Assembly: GCA_035556655.1 (NCBI GenBank)
Contig: DATMFW010000086.1
Coordinates: 1-22,940 of the forward strand
Source: JBDSKH01 sp035556655
Lineage (GTDB): Bacteria; Actinomycetota; Actinomycetes; Actinomycetales; Microbacteriaceae
DNA length: 22,940 bases
Direction of reading: 5' to 3'
In this document: positions 1-7,583 of the stretch, piece by piece
Numbering within the stretch: the first letter of the stretch is position 1
Layout: each line of letters opens with the position of its first letter
Notes under the pieces: generated by a model
Told to the model about the DNA's origin: nothing
Databases searched by the model: none
Seen by the model: only the letters and a program-made list of their open reading frames with translations
Translations under genes and position numbers: made by a program

Positions 1-743
1 GCCGCGGTGGTCCGCCGCCCCGGCGTGTAGCCGAGGGTGCGGCGGAAGACGTCGATGAACGAGCTCGCCGTGCTCCACCCGCAATGGACGGCGACGTCGG
101 TGACGCTCCAGCCGTCGGCAAGCAGTTCCAGCGCCCGGTGAAGGCGCAACTGGGTCCGCCACTGCGGGAACGTCATCCCGAGGTCCGCCTGGCACAGGCG
201 CGACATGGTGCGCGAACTCACCGAGATCAGCCGGGCGGCGTCATCGAGCGACGAGACACCTTGCGGGTCCTGTTCGATCGCCTCCGAGATGAGGATCAGC
301 CTCGGGTCGTGCGGCCTGCGCACGCGGAGCGGGAACTCGACCGAACGCGTGAGCTGGTCCAGCAGCACCCAGCGCAGGCGCTGCGCCGCTGCGTCCCCCG
401 GATTAGACACCTCGGACAACTCCATGATGATGTCGCGCGCGAGGCGGTTGATGGTCACCACGCTCGTGGAGTTGACGCCCGCCGGGTTGGGGACGTCGGG
501 CAGGCCCACCGTGTGGATGGTGAGAGCGCCGAACGCGTTGTGCTGGTGCGGAGTGCCCGCCGGGATCCACACGGCACGAGCGCCGGGCGTGAGCCAGACA
601 CCCTTGTCGGTCGTCACCGACAGCAGGCCGCGGCTGGCGTAGAGGATCTGGTGCTCGTCGTGGAAGTGGACATCGGTGCCGTCGCCGCGAGACACCGATC
701 GAATGCTCGTGAGAGCGACGGGAGCATGGCGCGGGAGAGTCAT
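1..743 (-). CDS. AraC-family transcriptional regulator with cupin sensor domain (C-terminus cut by window edge)
   Basis: The visible 247 residues begin at ATG 743 and run off the left end of the window. Residues about 20-85 look like an AraC-type cupin ligand-binding domain (HFHDEHQILYASRG, then VWIPAGTPHQH). Residues about 160-245 carry the two helix-turn-helix motifs: SLDDAARLISVSSRTMSRL and DVAVHCGWSTASSFIDVFRR, followed by the typical LGYTPG ending. An in-frame stop at 800-798 and a GGAG about 8 bases upstream favour the ATG at 743. It lies 98 bp downstream of the SDR gene on the same strand. It is therefore a likely local regulator of the hydrolase/SDR genes and the divergent monooxygenase/importer, which is inference from position. 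Only a few C-terminal residues should be missing. The effector is unknown. Confidence 0.9.
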   Translation of the reverse strand, partial: MTLPRHAPVALTSIRSVSRGDGTDVHFHDEHQILYASRGLLSVTTDKGVWLTPGARAVWIPAGTPHQHNAFGALTIHTVGLPDVPNPAGVNSTSVVTINRLARDIIMELSEVSNPGDAAAQRLRWVLLDQLTRSVEFPLRVRRPHDPRLILISEAIEQDPQGVSSLDDAARLISVSSRTMSRLCQADLGMTFPQWRTQLRLHRALELLADGWSVTDVAVHCGWSTASSFIDVFRRTLGYTPGRRTTA

Positions 744-841
744 GGCAAGCAACTCCGATGTAGCTTGGGCGGTCCCAGTGGGGCAGTACGGGGGTCGTCA
801 AGGTCCATTGTGCCGTAGATGTCCGGGGCGGGAAAGGCGCG

Positions 842-1663
842 TCAGGTCGTGCGGTCTCGCCGCGCGAGGTAGTCGTCGATGGATGATGTCGCCCCGATGT
901 GGAGGCCCCCGTCGATGACGAGGGAGGTGCCGGTGATGCTGCGCGACACCGGCCCGCAGAGGAAGAGGATCGCCTCGGCGACCTCGGCCGGCCGCGTCCA
1001 CCGCCCGATCGGGATCGCCTCGGCGACCCGGTCGATGTCGGCGGGCGACATCTTCGCCTCGATCTGAGGGGTCAGCGTCGGTCCGGGGAGGACGGCGTTG
1101 ACGGTGATCCCGTCCCGCGCCAGTTCGAACGCCGCATGCCGGGTGAGGCCCAGCAGACCCGCCTTCGCCGCGGTGTAGCTCGGGCCGTTGTTGGTCGAGA
1201 TGCGGATCCCGGCGAGGGATCCGACCGCGACGATCGAGCCGCCTCCGGCGCGGCGCAGCGCCGGAGCCGCCGCCTGGATGCAGTTCAGCGGGCCGGTGAG
1301 GTTCAGTGCGATGACGCGGTCCCAGCTGTCGCGAGTGGTCGTGCGAAGCGACTCGGGTGTGCCTCCGCCGGCGACGCAGACCAGGTCGTCGACCCGGCCC
1401 CACGCCGATTCCGCGTGAGCGATGGAGGCCTCGACCTCGCCGAGCTCGGTGACGTCGGCGACGTGGGTGAGAGTGTCACCGCCCCCCTGCCCGAGTTCGC
1501 GCACCAGCGTCTCGAGGGCCGACGGGTCCCGGTCGACGAGAAGCAGGCGCGTGCCCGCGGTGGCGAACGCGCGCGCGGTGGCAGAGCCCACGCCTCCGGC
1601 CGCCCCGATGATGACCGCGACGCGCCCCGGGTCGCGAGACGCGGCAGGTTCGTCGACGGCCAT
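842..1663 (-). CDS. SDR-family NAD(P)-dependent dehydrogenase
   Basis: This 273-residue protein is a classical short-chain dehydrogenase/reductase acting on an alcohol or ketone in the cytoplasm. The cofactor loop GAAGGVG is at residues 20-26. Catalytic Ser149 sits in AVGSLAG and Tyr163/Lys167 in SYTAAKAG, with Asn121 in ALNLTG. The C-terminal stretch ITGTSLVIDGG is typical of FabG-like SDRs. The usual NNAG motif is altered to CVAGGG near residue 97. The start lies 3 bp after the stop of the alpha/beta hydrolase, so the two are probably translationally coupled. The pairing with a hydrolase and a divergent flavin monooxygenase suggests a degradative step on the same compound. The substrate cannot be named. 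Confidence 0.92.
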   Translation of the reverse strand: MAVDEPAASRDPGRVAVIIGAAGGVGSATARAFATAGTRLLLVDRDPSALETLVRELGQGGGDTLTHVADVTELGEVEASIAHAESAWGRVDDLVCVAGGGTPESLRTTTRDSWDRVIALNLTGPLNCIQAAAPALRRAGGGSIVAVGSLAGIRISTNNGPSYTAAKAGLLGLTRHAAFELARDGITVNAVLPGPTLTPQIEAKMSPADIDRVAEAIPIGRWTRPAEVAEAILFLCGPVSRSITGTSLVIDGGLHIGATSSIDDYLARRDRTT

Positions 1664-1666
1664 CGC

Positions 1667-2506
1667 TCACTCGTCCAGGAAGCGCGTGGCGTGGACGAGG
1701 AAGCGTTCCGGGAACTGCAGGTGCGGCCCGTGGCCGGCATCCGGATACAGGATGAGCTGGGCGTCCGGAAGGTGCGTCGCCAGCTCGAAGGCGCTGATGG
1801 GCTCGATCTGCGCATCGTCCATACCGTGGACCACGAGCGTCGGCTGCGCGATCTCGCGCAGATACCCGAACGGATCGTCGGCGTCCGCGCTGTCACGCCA
1901 GGCGCCGACCGCCGGTCGCTGCTTCGCCGTGACCTCGGCGGAGCTGGGCGGGTCCTGGTCCGCACGGGAGTGGCGGCGCTCCCAGAACTCGAGCCCCGCA
2001 CGGCGAGCCGACTCCGACCGCCCGAAGAACAGGAAGACGTAGTCGTCCGCGCCGATGACCGGTTGCGCCATCAGCTCGCCGACCCGCGGGTCGGTTCCTC
2101 TCGCGAAGGTCTTGGACCCGGTGCCCAGCAGGATCGTCTTGCGGACGCGCGAGGGGTGCCGCCGGGCCAGCTCCTGAACCTGCATTCCCCCGATGGAGAA
2201 GCCGACGGCATCGACCTCCGGGACCCCGATGGCGTCGAGGAACGCCGCGATGTCGTCGGCCATCTCCTCGATGGTGTCGCGGGGTGCGCCTCCGGAACTC
2301 GCGATCCCCCGGCCGTTGAACAGAATGACCTCGCGCTCGAGGGCGAGGGAATCGGTCACCAGGGGGTCCCAGTGATCCATGCCGGCGCGGAAGTGGGGGA
2401 TGAGGAGCACGGGGACGGTACCGGGGCGTCCCCACCGCCGATAGGCGAAGGTCGTGCCGTCGATCTGCACCTCTCGTGTGGGGGTCGTCACGTGTCGGTC
2501 GTTCAC
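1667..2506 (-). CDS. Alpha/beta-fold hydrolase
   Basis: This 279-residue alpha/beta hydrolase belongs to the broad esterase/C-C hydrolase/haloperoxidase-like group. The nucleophile elbow is GFSIGG with Ser104. HGMDDAQ near residue 230 carries the acid, and DAGHGP near residue 258 carries the catalytic His, so the triad looks complete. The oxyanion region reads IPHFRAG rather than the common HG. I chose GTG 2506 because a perfect GGAGG lies at 2514-2518, 7 bases upstream. The reading frame stays open further upstream, but that extension is low-complexity and unlike the family. It is the first gene of the minus-strand hydrolase-SDR pair and is divergent from the flavin monooxygenase. It may hydrolyse a ring-cleavage product, ester or lactone in the same pathway (inference). 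Confidence 0.9.
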   Translation of the reverse strand: MNDRHVTTPTREVQIDGTTFAYRRWGRPGTVPVLLIPHFRAGMDHWDPLVTDSLALEREVILFNGRGIASSGGAPRDTIEEMADDIAAFLDAIGVPEVDAVGFSIGGMQVQELARRHPSRVRKTILLGTGSKTFARGTDPRVGELMAQPVIGADDYVFLFFGRSESARRAGLEFWERRHSRADQDPPSSAEVTAKQRPAVGAWRDSADADDPFGYLREIAQPTLVVHGMDDAQIEPISAFELATHLPDAQLILYPDAGHGPHLQFPERFLVHATRFLDE

Positions 2507-2558
2507 TTCTCGGCCTCCATGCCGTTCTCGAGCGGCGGGCTCTCGCACCCTCGTGGCC

Positions 2559-2568
2559 CGATTATTCG
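2559..2568 (-). promoter_or_regulatory. Motif upstream of the hydrolase gene, -10-like or operator
   Basis: Read towards the hydrolase, the 10-mer is CGAATAATCG, with AATAAT matching the -10 consensus at 5 of 6 bases. It lies about 53 bp upstream of GTG 2506. The identical 10-mer in the same relative orientation sits before the divergent monooxygenase gene (2706-2715). No convincing -35 hexamer accompanies it, so a regulator-dependent promoter or an operator half is possible. Confidence 0.4.
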
Positions 2569-2605
2569 TCGCGCACGCCCGGCCCGCTTCCGATGTTCCG
2601 CCGCC

Positions 2606-2619
2606 GGATATCGATAACC
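2606..2619. promoter_or_regulatory. Palindrome in the divergent promoter region, candidate operator
   Basis: GGATATCGATAACC is a 14-bp palindrome with one mismatched pair and a perfect TATCGATA core. It lies near the middle of the 250-bp gap between two divergent genes. AT-rich palindromes stand out in this GC-rich sequence, and the position suits a regulator acting on both promoters. Which regulator binds is unknown. The AraC-type protein at 1-743 is the nearest candidate, though AraC proteins usually prefer direct repeats. Confidence 0.35.
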
Positions 2620-2705
2620 CGCCACGCCGACGCGCGGGATCCTCTCGATGGCGAGAAAGCGACAGAACGAGGCAGGTCATCGGAAGTCAGCCGTTCGGCG
2701 GTGCC

Positions 2706-2715
2706 CGAATAATCG
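2706..2715 (+). promoter_or_regulatory. Motif upstream of the monooxygenase gene, -10-like or operator
   Basis: CGAATAATCG contains AATAAT, 5 of 6 matches to a -10 box, and lies 41 bp before GTG 2757. A start site near 2720 would leave a leader of about 37 bases that includes the GGAG ribosome site. It is the exact counterpart of the 10-mer before the divergent hydrolase gene. No good -35 is visible at 16-19 bp upstream. Confidence 0.4.
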
Positions 2716-2756
2716 ACGCTTGACGCGTTCGCCCCGGACGCCCGAGCGGAGAAGAA

Positions 2757-4322
2757 GTGAGCGATCCAACCGAGGTCCTGATCGTCGGGGCCGGTCCATC
2801 CGGGCTGGTGCTGGCATGTGACCTACGCCGTCGCGGCGTGAAGGTGCGGATCGTCGAGTCGCGGCCGTCCGTTCCGGACGCCACCTGGGGCGCGCGCGGG
2901 AAAGCCATCCAGCCGCGCACGATGGAGATCTACGACGATCTCGGCATCGTCGACGACTTCTACGCACAGGGCAGTTCGTTCTTCCCGGCCATGGAGTGGG
3001 AGCAGCGCCGCCAACTGGGCGAGTCGCCCCTGCCGCGCGTGGAGCCCCGGCTCCCCACCTTCGAAGCCCCCCACTCGAGCACGTGGATGGTGACGCAGCC
3101 GGAGGCGCTCAAGATCCTGGAGACGCTGCTGCACGAACTGGGCGGTGCGGTGGAGTACTCGACCCGCGCGATCTCGTTCACCCAGGACGACGACGGGGTC
3201 GAGGTGGTGCTCACCGACCCGGCCGGAGACGAGTTCACTATCCGCTGCGACTACCTGGTGGGCGGCGACGGCGCACACGGCGCGATCCGGCCCGCGACCG
3301 GCGTCGAGTTCCTGACGTCCGCGATCGACTCCTCGCCGATGATCGCGGCCGATGTGATCGTGGACGGGCTCCCGCGCACGCACTGGCATCAGTGGAACCG
3401 GGACGAGCGCGGTTCGCTGTGGCTGGCCCCGCTGCCGAACTCGGACTACCTGCAGTTGTACGCGCGCTACGAGGGCGACACCCCGGACACCACTCCGGAC
3501 TCCATCAGGACCCTCGTGCGCGAGCGCACCGGTTTCGAGGCCACGCATGTGCGCCAGTCCTCCTCGTTCGGCATCCGGGTCGGCATGGCGGCCAGCTTCC
3601 GGATCGGGCGGGTGTTCCTCATGGGGGATGCCGCCCACGTCCACCCGCCGGCCGGTGCTCAGGGCATGAACACCAGCGTCCAGGACGCCTACAACCTGGG
3701 ATGGAAGCTTGCGGCGGTGATCCGCCACGGAGCATCGGATGAACTGCTGGACACCTACGACGCGGAGCGGGTGCCGGTCGCGAAACGTCTCCTGGAGTTC
3801 GTGGAAGACGTCTACCGCAAATGGATCGGGAAGAATCAGGAGTACACGGACGCCGACAAGCGCGGGGACAACTTGCAACTCAGCCTCAACTACCGAGGTG
3901 GCCCGCTCGCCATGGAATCGGACTCCGATGCCGAACTCCAGTCCGGCGACCGGGTCCCCGACGCCCTGCTCCGAAACGCAGACGGCGCCCCGGTCCGCTT
4001 GTTCGACCTCACCCGCGGCCCGCACTTCACGCTTCTCGCCGTGGACGCTCCCCTGCCGGAGTGGGTGCTGCACCCTCCGGCGACCGACACGCTGCGCTCG
4101 TACCGCATCATCCGCTCCGGCCGGCCGGGAGCCGAGCCGAGCGACATCCGTGATCCCTATGGCTTCCCGAGCCGCCGGCTCGGGCGAGGACTGGCACTGA
4201 TCCGACCCGATGGCTACCTGGCGGTCGCCGGCGCGGGCGAGGACGAGGTACTGACCTACCTCGCACTCTGCTCCGACCCGACCCGCCTCGGTGCCGCAGC
4301 GGGCGGATCGGTGCCGGTGTGA
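2757..4322 (+). CDS. Class A FAD-dependent monooxygenase (PheA/TfdB-MhpA type)
   Basis: This 521-residue protein is a single-component flavin hydroxylase that would use NAD(P)H and O2 to hydroxylate an aromatic or similar substrate. The FAD-binding GAGPSG is at residues 11-16 with ribose-binding Glu34. The GGDGAHGAIR (DG) motif is near 170, and the second FAD motif GDAAHVHPPAGAQGMN is near 290-305. The C-terminal 120 residues match the thioredoxin-like tail typical of the PheA/TfdB group. GTG 2757 starts directly before the conserved beta strand, with GGAG 6 bases upstream. It is the first gene of a plus-strand run that continues, 56 bp later, into a five-gene ABC importer. That suggests the imported acid or a derivative is its substrate (inference). 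Antibiotic-tailoring hydroxylases share this fold, but the context favours catabolism. Confidence 0.93.
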   Translation: MSDPTEVLIVGAGPSGLVLACDLRRRGVKVRIVESRPSVPDATWGARGKAIQPRTMEIYDDLGIVDDFYAQGSSFFPAMEWEQRRQLGESPLPRVEPRLPTFEAPHSSTWMVTQPEALKILETLLHELGGAVEYSTRAISFTQDDDGVEVVLTDPAGDEFTIRCDYLVGGDGAHGAIRPATGVEFLTSAIDSSPMIAADVIVDGLPRTHWHQWNRDERGSLWLAPLPNSDYLQLYARYEGDTPDTTPDSIRTLVRERTGFEATHVRQSSSFGIRVGMAASFRIGRVFLMGDAAHVHPPAGAQGMNTSVQDAYNLGWKLAAVIRHGASDELLDTYDAERVPVAKRLLEFVEDVYRKWIGKNQEYTDADKRGDNLQLSLNYRGGPLAMESDSDAELQSGDRVPDALLRNADGAPVRLFDLTRGPHFTLLAVDAPLPEWVLHPPATDTLRSYRIIRSGRPGAEPSDIRDPYGFPSRRLGRGLALIRPDGYLAVAGAGEDEVLTYLALCSDPTRLGAAAGGSVPV

Positions 4323-4353
4323 AAACACCCTGCATCGAGCCCGCTCAAAGAGG

Positions 4354-4365
4354 ACGGGCGCCCGT
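4354..4365. promoter_or_regulatory. 12-bp perfect palindrome before the importer ribosome site
   Basis: ACGGGCGCCCGT is perfectly palindromic. It ends two bases before the AGGAGG Shine-Dalgarno site of the solute-binding protein gene. It could be an operator or a small RNA hairpin that tunes translation. In DNA of this GC content a chance 12-mer is not excluded. Confidence 0.25.
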
Positions 4366-4378
4366 TAGGAGGCTCCAT

Positions 4379-5596
4379 ATGAAGAAGAAGCAACTGCTCG
4401 CCGTCGCCGGGACTGTCGCGGTCGCCGCGCTGGCCCTGACCGGCTGCACGGCCGGCGACAGCGGCGACACCGGGTCCGACGACCCGATCCGCGTCGGGAT
4501 CTCGCTGCCGCTCACCGGCGATTTCGCCGAGCCGGGAACGGCCATCGAACGTGGCTATCAGGCCTGGGCCGACATGGTCAACGAGGGCGGTGGTCTGCTC
4601 GGACGGCAGGTCGAGCTCGTGATCGTCGACGACCAGTCCAACCCCGACAAGGTCGTCGCAGACTACGAGAAGCTCATCGGGCAGGACCAGGTCGACCTCG
4701 TCGCGGGTCCGTTCTCGAGCCGGCTGGTGATCCCGGCCGCCCGCGTCGCACAGGAGTACGGGATGGCGTTCGTCGAGCCCGCCGGTGCGGCCGCTGACGT
4801 CTTCAACCAGGGATTCGACAACCTGTTCTACGCCGCCCCGGCGGTCGCGGACGATCACTGGAACCACCTGGTCGAGGCGATCGTCGCCATGCCGGAGTCC
4901 GAGCGTCCCACGACGGCCGCCTATGCCGTCATGGACGACCCGTTCGCCATGGGCACCGCGTACGGCCTTAAGGCCAAGCTGGAGGGACTCGGAATCGAGA
5001 CCCTCGCCGACGTGGTCTACCCGCCGACGACCACGGAGTTCACCGACATCGCTGCCAAGATCGCCGCCACCAAGGCCGACATCGTGGTGGGCGGGACGCA
5101 GTACCAGGATGCGGTGAACCAGATCGTCGCGCTTCGCCAGCTCGGCTACCAGCCCAAGCTGGCCGCCTACTCCGCCGCGCCGACCAACCCGGAGTTCGCC
5201 AACGCGATCGGCGGGGCGACGGACGGCATCCTGGCGCCGACGGCCTACACCCCCGACGCCTCGTACCCCTCGAACGTCGCGTTCGTCGAGTGGTACACGG
5301 CGAAGCACGATGCCGCGCCGTCGGAGGACGAGGCGAACGCCTACACGACCGGCCAGGTCATCCAGGCGGCCGTCGAGGCGGTGGGCTGTGCCGAGCAGGG
5401 CGAGTGCCAGCAGAAGCTGGTCGACTGGCTCCACGGCAACACGGTGGACACCGTGGTCGGGCCGCTCAGCTGGGACGCGAATGGACGCCCCCAGGGAGCG
5501 CACCTGATCATGCAGTGGCAGGACGGGGAGATCAAGATCGTCTTCCCGGCGGACGCCGCAGAGGGTGAGTTCGTCTACCCGAAGGCAGCCTGGTAA
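4379..5596 (+). CDS. Branched-chain-amino-acid-type ABC transporter substrate-binding lipoprotein
   Basis: This 405-residue lipoprotein carries a lysine-rich N-terminus, a hydrophobic stretch and the lipobox ALTGC with Cys23 as the lipid-anchored residue. After a Gly/Asp/Ser-rich linker comes a Peripla_BP_6/LivJ-like domain: IRVGISLPLTGDFAEPGTA, the internal NEGGGLLGRQVELVIVDDQ hallmark, and VDLVAGPFSS. It would capture ligand outside the membrane and hand it to the LivHM permeases. ATG 4379 follows a strong AGGAGG. Members of this family bind amino acids, but also aromatic acids, urea, amides and other carboxylates. Neighbouring the flavin hydroxylase, an aromatic or related acid is a reasonable guess. 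It is separated from livH by a strong hairpin, which may help keep its transcript more abundant. Confidence 0.94.
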   Translation: MKKKQLLAVAGTVAVAALALTGCTAGDSGDTGSDDPIRVGISLPLTGDFAEPGTAIERGYQAWADMVNEGGGLLGRQVELVIVDDQSNPDKVVADYEKLIGQDQVDLVAGPFSSRLVIPAARVAQEYGMAFVEPAGAAADVFNQGFDNLFYAAPAVADDHWNHLVEAIVAMPESERPTTAAYAVMDDPFAMGTAYGLKAKLEGLGIETLADVVYPPTTTEFTDIAAKIAATKADIVVGGTQYQDAVNQIVALRQLGYQPKLAAYSAAPTNPEFANAIGGATDGILAPTAYTPDASYPSNVAFVEWYTAKHDAAPSEDEANAYTTGQVIQAAVEAVGCAEQGECQQKLVDWLHGNTVDTVVGPLSWDANGRPQGAHLIMQWQDGEIKIVFPADAAEGEFVYPKAAW

Positions 5597-5610
5597 GCCA
5601 GTACTCATGT

Positions 5611-5645
5611 CCGGCGGGCCGGCCCCTCACGGGTCGGCCCGCCGG
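5611..5645 (+). terminator. Intercistronic hairpin between binding protein and livH genes
   Basis: The arms CCGGCGGGCCGGCCC (5611-5625) and GGGTCGGCCCGCCGG (5631-5645) form a 15-bp stem with one G-U pair and the loop CTCAC. There is no T-tract after it, and livH starts 18 bp later. It is therefore more likely a partial terminator or an mRNA 3'-end stabiliser for the binding-protein transcript than a full stop. Such hairpins are common after binding-protein genes in ABC operons. Confidence 0.7.
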
Positions 5646-5662
5646 CAACGGAAAGGTTCCCG

Positions 5663-6547
5663 ATGTCTCTCGCTCTGGTGCTGCAAAGCATCGTGCTCGG
5701 CCTCCTTCTCGGTGGCGCGTACGCGCTTCTGGCTTCCGGTCTGACGCTCTACTTCGGCGTGATGCGCGTGATCCAGATCGCGCATCCGGCCTTTCTGGTA
5801 CTCGCCGCGTACCTCGCCTGGGATGTGCACCAGAAGTTCGGCATCGACCCGCTGCTGACGATGGTGGTCATGGTGCCGCTGTTCTTCGCCATGGGCTTCC
5901 TGTTCCAGCGCGTGCTCATCTCCCGGCTGCGCCCGCGCACGCTCGAGATGATGTCCGTGCTGCTGACCTTCGCGATCGCCCTGATCATCGAGGGTCTCCT
6001 GGGGTTCGTCTACAGCGGAACCCAGCGCCGCATCAACCTCCCGTACAGCGACGCGAGTATCGAGATCGCCGACGTGCACATCCCCGCGGTCAAGCTGGTC
6101 TCGTTCGGGCTCGCCGCCCTCGCCCTCGTGGCCCTCTACATCCTGCTCAGCAAGACCGCGTTGGGGCAGGCGCTGCGGGCCACCATCCAGCATCCCGAGG
6201 CGGCTCGCCTGGTCGGCATCAACACCGAACGCGTCGCCGGATTCGGCTTCGGCATCGGTCTGGCGACCGCGGCCGTCGGCGGCACGGCAATGTCGCTGAA
6301 TGCCACCATCTATCCGTCGCTGCACTGGCACTACATCGGGATCCTGCTCGCCGTGATCGTGGTCGGCGGGCTCGGCAGCGTGTGGGGTGCCGCCATCGCC
6401 GCCATGGTCCTGGGGGTCTCCCAGAGCCTTCTGCAGCTCCAGCTGGGACCGATCTGGGCTCAGACCTTCTTCTATGTGGCACTGTTCGTCACCCTGCTGG
6501 TACGCCCCCAGGGATTCTTCGGAGGTCGTCTTGCTCAGCGTTTCTAG
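5663..6547 (+). CDS. livH: LivH-type ABC transporter permease
   Basis: This 294-residue hydrophobic protein is one half of the inner-membrane channel of a HAAT-family importer. It shows the family N-terminus ALVLQSIVLGLLLGGAYAL and the conserved LTLYFGVMRVIQIAHPAFLVL segment. The cytoplasmic loop ALGQALRATIQHPEAARLVGIN near residues 170-195 contacts the ATPase. Several further membrane spans end in VRPQGFFGG. ATG 5663 is preceded by GGAAAGG. Its last 17 bases contain the ribosome site and probable TTG start of livM, so translation is coupled. Substrate specificity is set mainly by the upstream lipoprotein and is unknown. Confidence 0.94.
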   Translation: MSLALVLQSIVLGLLLGGAYALLASGLTLYFGVMRVIQIAHPAFLVLAAYLAWDVHQKFGIDPLLTMVVMVPLFFAMGFLFQRVLISRLRPRTLEMMSVLLTFAIALIIEGLLGFVYSGTQRRINLPYSDASIEIADVHIPAVKLVSFGLAALALVALYILLSKTALGQALRATIQHPEAARLVGINTERVAGFGFGIGLATAAVGGTAMSLNATIYPSLHWHYIGILLAVIVVGGLGSVWGAAIAAMVLGVSQSLLQLQLGPIWAQTFFYVALFVTLLVRPQGFFGGRLAQRF

Positions 6548-7583
6548 AGTCGTGCGCATCGTCACGCTGCTCGTCGTGGCCGTCGCCGTCGTGACCTTCC
6601 CGCAGTGGGCGCCCAACCCGTACATCCTGTCGGCGGGCGTGGTGGTCCTCATCTACGCCACCCTGTCGACATCGTGGAACTTCGTCGGCGGCTTCACCGG
6701 CTACATGTCGATCGGGCACGCCGCCTGGTTCGGGCTGGGCGCCTACGGCACGGGCCTGCTCATCGCGCGACTCGACATCCCGAGCTTCGCCGCGCTCTTC
6801 ATCTCGGCGGCGATCGTCGGCCTGATCGCGATCCCGGTCGGGCTCGCCGCGCTCCGGGTACGCGGGATCTCGTTCGTCATCGTGACCGTGGCACTCCTGC
6901 TCGTGCTCCAGCTCGTCTTCCAGGGGTTGGCCGATCTGACCGGCGGTTCGCAGGGCCTTGTCGTTCCCCGGCCGTTCCCCGACCTGCTGCGTCCGGAGCA
7001 CCACGCGGTCTTCTTCCTCATCTTCACCGCGCTCCTCGCCGTCAACCTCGTCGCGTGGTGGGCGATCGATCGGTCTCGGTTCGGACTGCGTCTGAAGGCG
7101 ATCCGCGAGGATGAGGACAAGGCACAGGCGCTCGGCATTCCGACCCGCGCATACAAGCTCTCGATGTTCGTCGTCTCGGGTGTTCTCGCCGCCCTCGCGG
7201 GAGGGCTCTACGCCCTCTGGTTCGGCGACCTGGACCCGATCTTCGTCTTCTCCATCCTGTTCAGCGTCTACGCCGTGCTGATGGCTCTCGTCGGCGGGAT
7301 CCGCCATCTGTTCGGTCCCGTCCTCGGTGCCGTCATCGTCGGCGTCGGGGCGGAGTTCTTCAAGGCCGGATTCGGCGACACCCAGTTGCACCTGGTGCTG
7401 ACGGGCGGTCTGCTCGCGGTGGTGGTGCTGTTCATGCCGGACGGATTGATCCCTGCCGCCCGTGACCTGATCGATCGGTTCCGTCCGCAGCAGAGCTCCA
7501 TTCGCGAGGTCACCGTGGAGCAGCTTCGAGAAGCGGAACGACAGGGGAACGCTGGGATCGACGCACAGGAGGTGGGCAAATGA
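6531..7583 (+). CDS. livM: LivM-type ABC transporter permease
   Basis: This protein of about 350 residues is the second membrane subunit of the HAAT importer. After a first hydrophobic helix (residues 9-20) it has the LivM hallmark STSWNFVGGFTGYMSIGHAAWFGLGAYG in pieces around residues 45-70. The coupling loop SRFGLRLKAIREDEDKAQALGIP lies near 180-205, and FGPVLGAVIVG comes near the end. I chose TTG 6531, which has GGAGG 5 bases upstream and overlaps livH by 17 bp. GTG 6552 is an in-frame alternative with a weaker ribosome site. An open frame continues upstream to 6387 but encodes no LivM-like sequence. The stop overlaps the livG start in ATGA. Confidence 0.92.
   Translation: MLSVSRVVRIVTLLVVAVAVVTFPQWAPNPYILSAGVVVLIYATLSTSWNFVGGFTGYMSIGHAAWFGLGAYGTGLLIARLDIPSFAALFISAAIVGLIAIPVGLAALRVRGISFVIVTVALLLVLQLVFQGLADLTGGSQGLVVPRPFPDLLRPEHHAVFFLIFTALLAVNLVAWWAIDRSRFGLRLKAIREDEDKAQALGIPTRAYKLSMFVVSGVLAALAGGLYALWFGDLDPIFVFSILFSVYAVLMALVGGIRHLFGPVLGAVIVGVGAEFFKAGFGDTQLHLVLTGGLLAVVVLFMPDGLIPAARDLIDRFRPQQSSIREVTVEQLREAERQGNAGIDAQEVGK

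Noticed and set aside
899..2617. A 572-codon open frame on the plus strand
   Set aside because: It is antisense to the SDR and alpha/beta hydrolase genes, which have intact catalytic motifs; its translation is low-complexity and matches no family I know.
3782..3792. GAAACGTCTCC, resembling half of the LacI-like operator
   Set aside because: It lies inside the monooxygenase coding sequence, has no promoter near it and matches only part of the palindrome.
4256..5608. A 450-codon open frame on the minus strand
   Set aside because: It is the reverse-strand shadow of the binding lipoprotein gene; the plus strand has the signal peptide, lipobox and ribosome site.
5650..5661. GGAAAGGTTCCC, resembling the operator at 16671
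   Set aside because: It lacks the full TGGAAA/TTTCCA arms and is explained by the ribosome-binding site of livH; no promoter hexamers are positioned around it.
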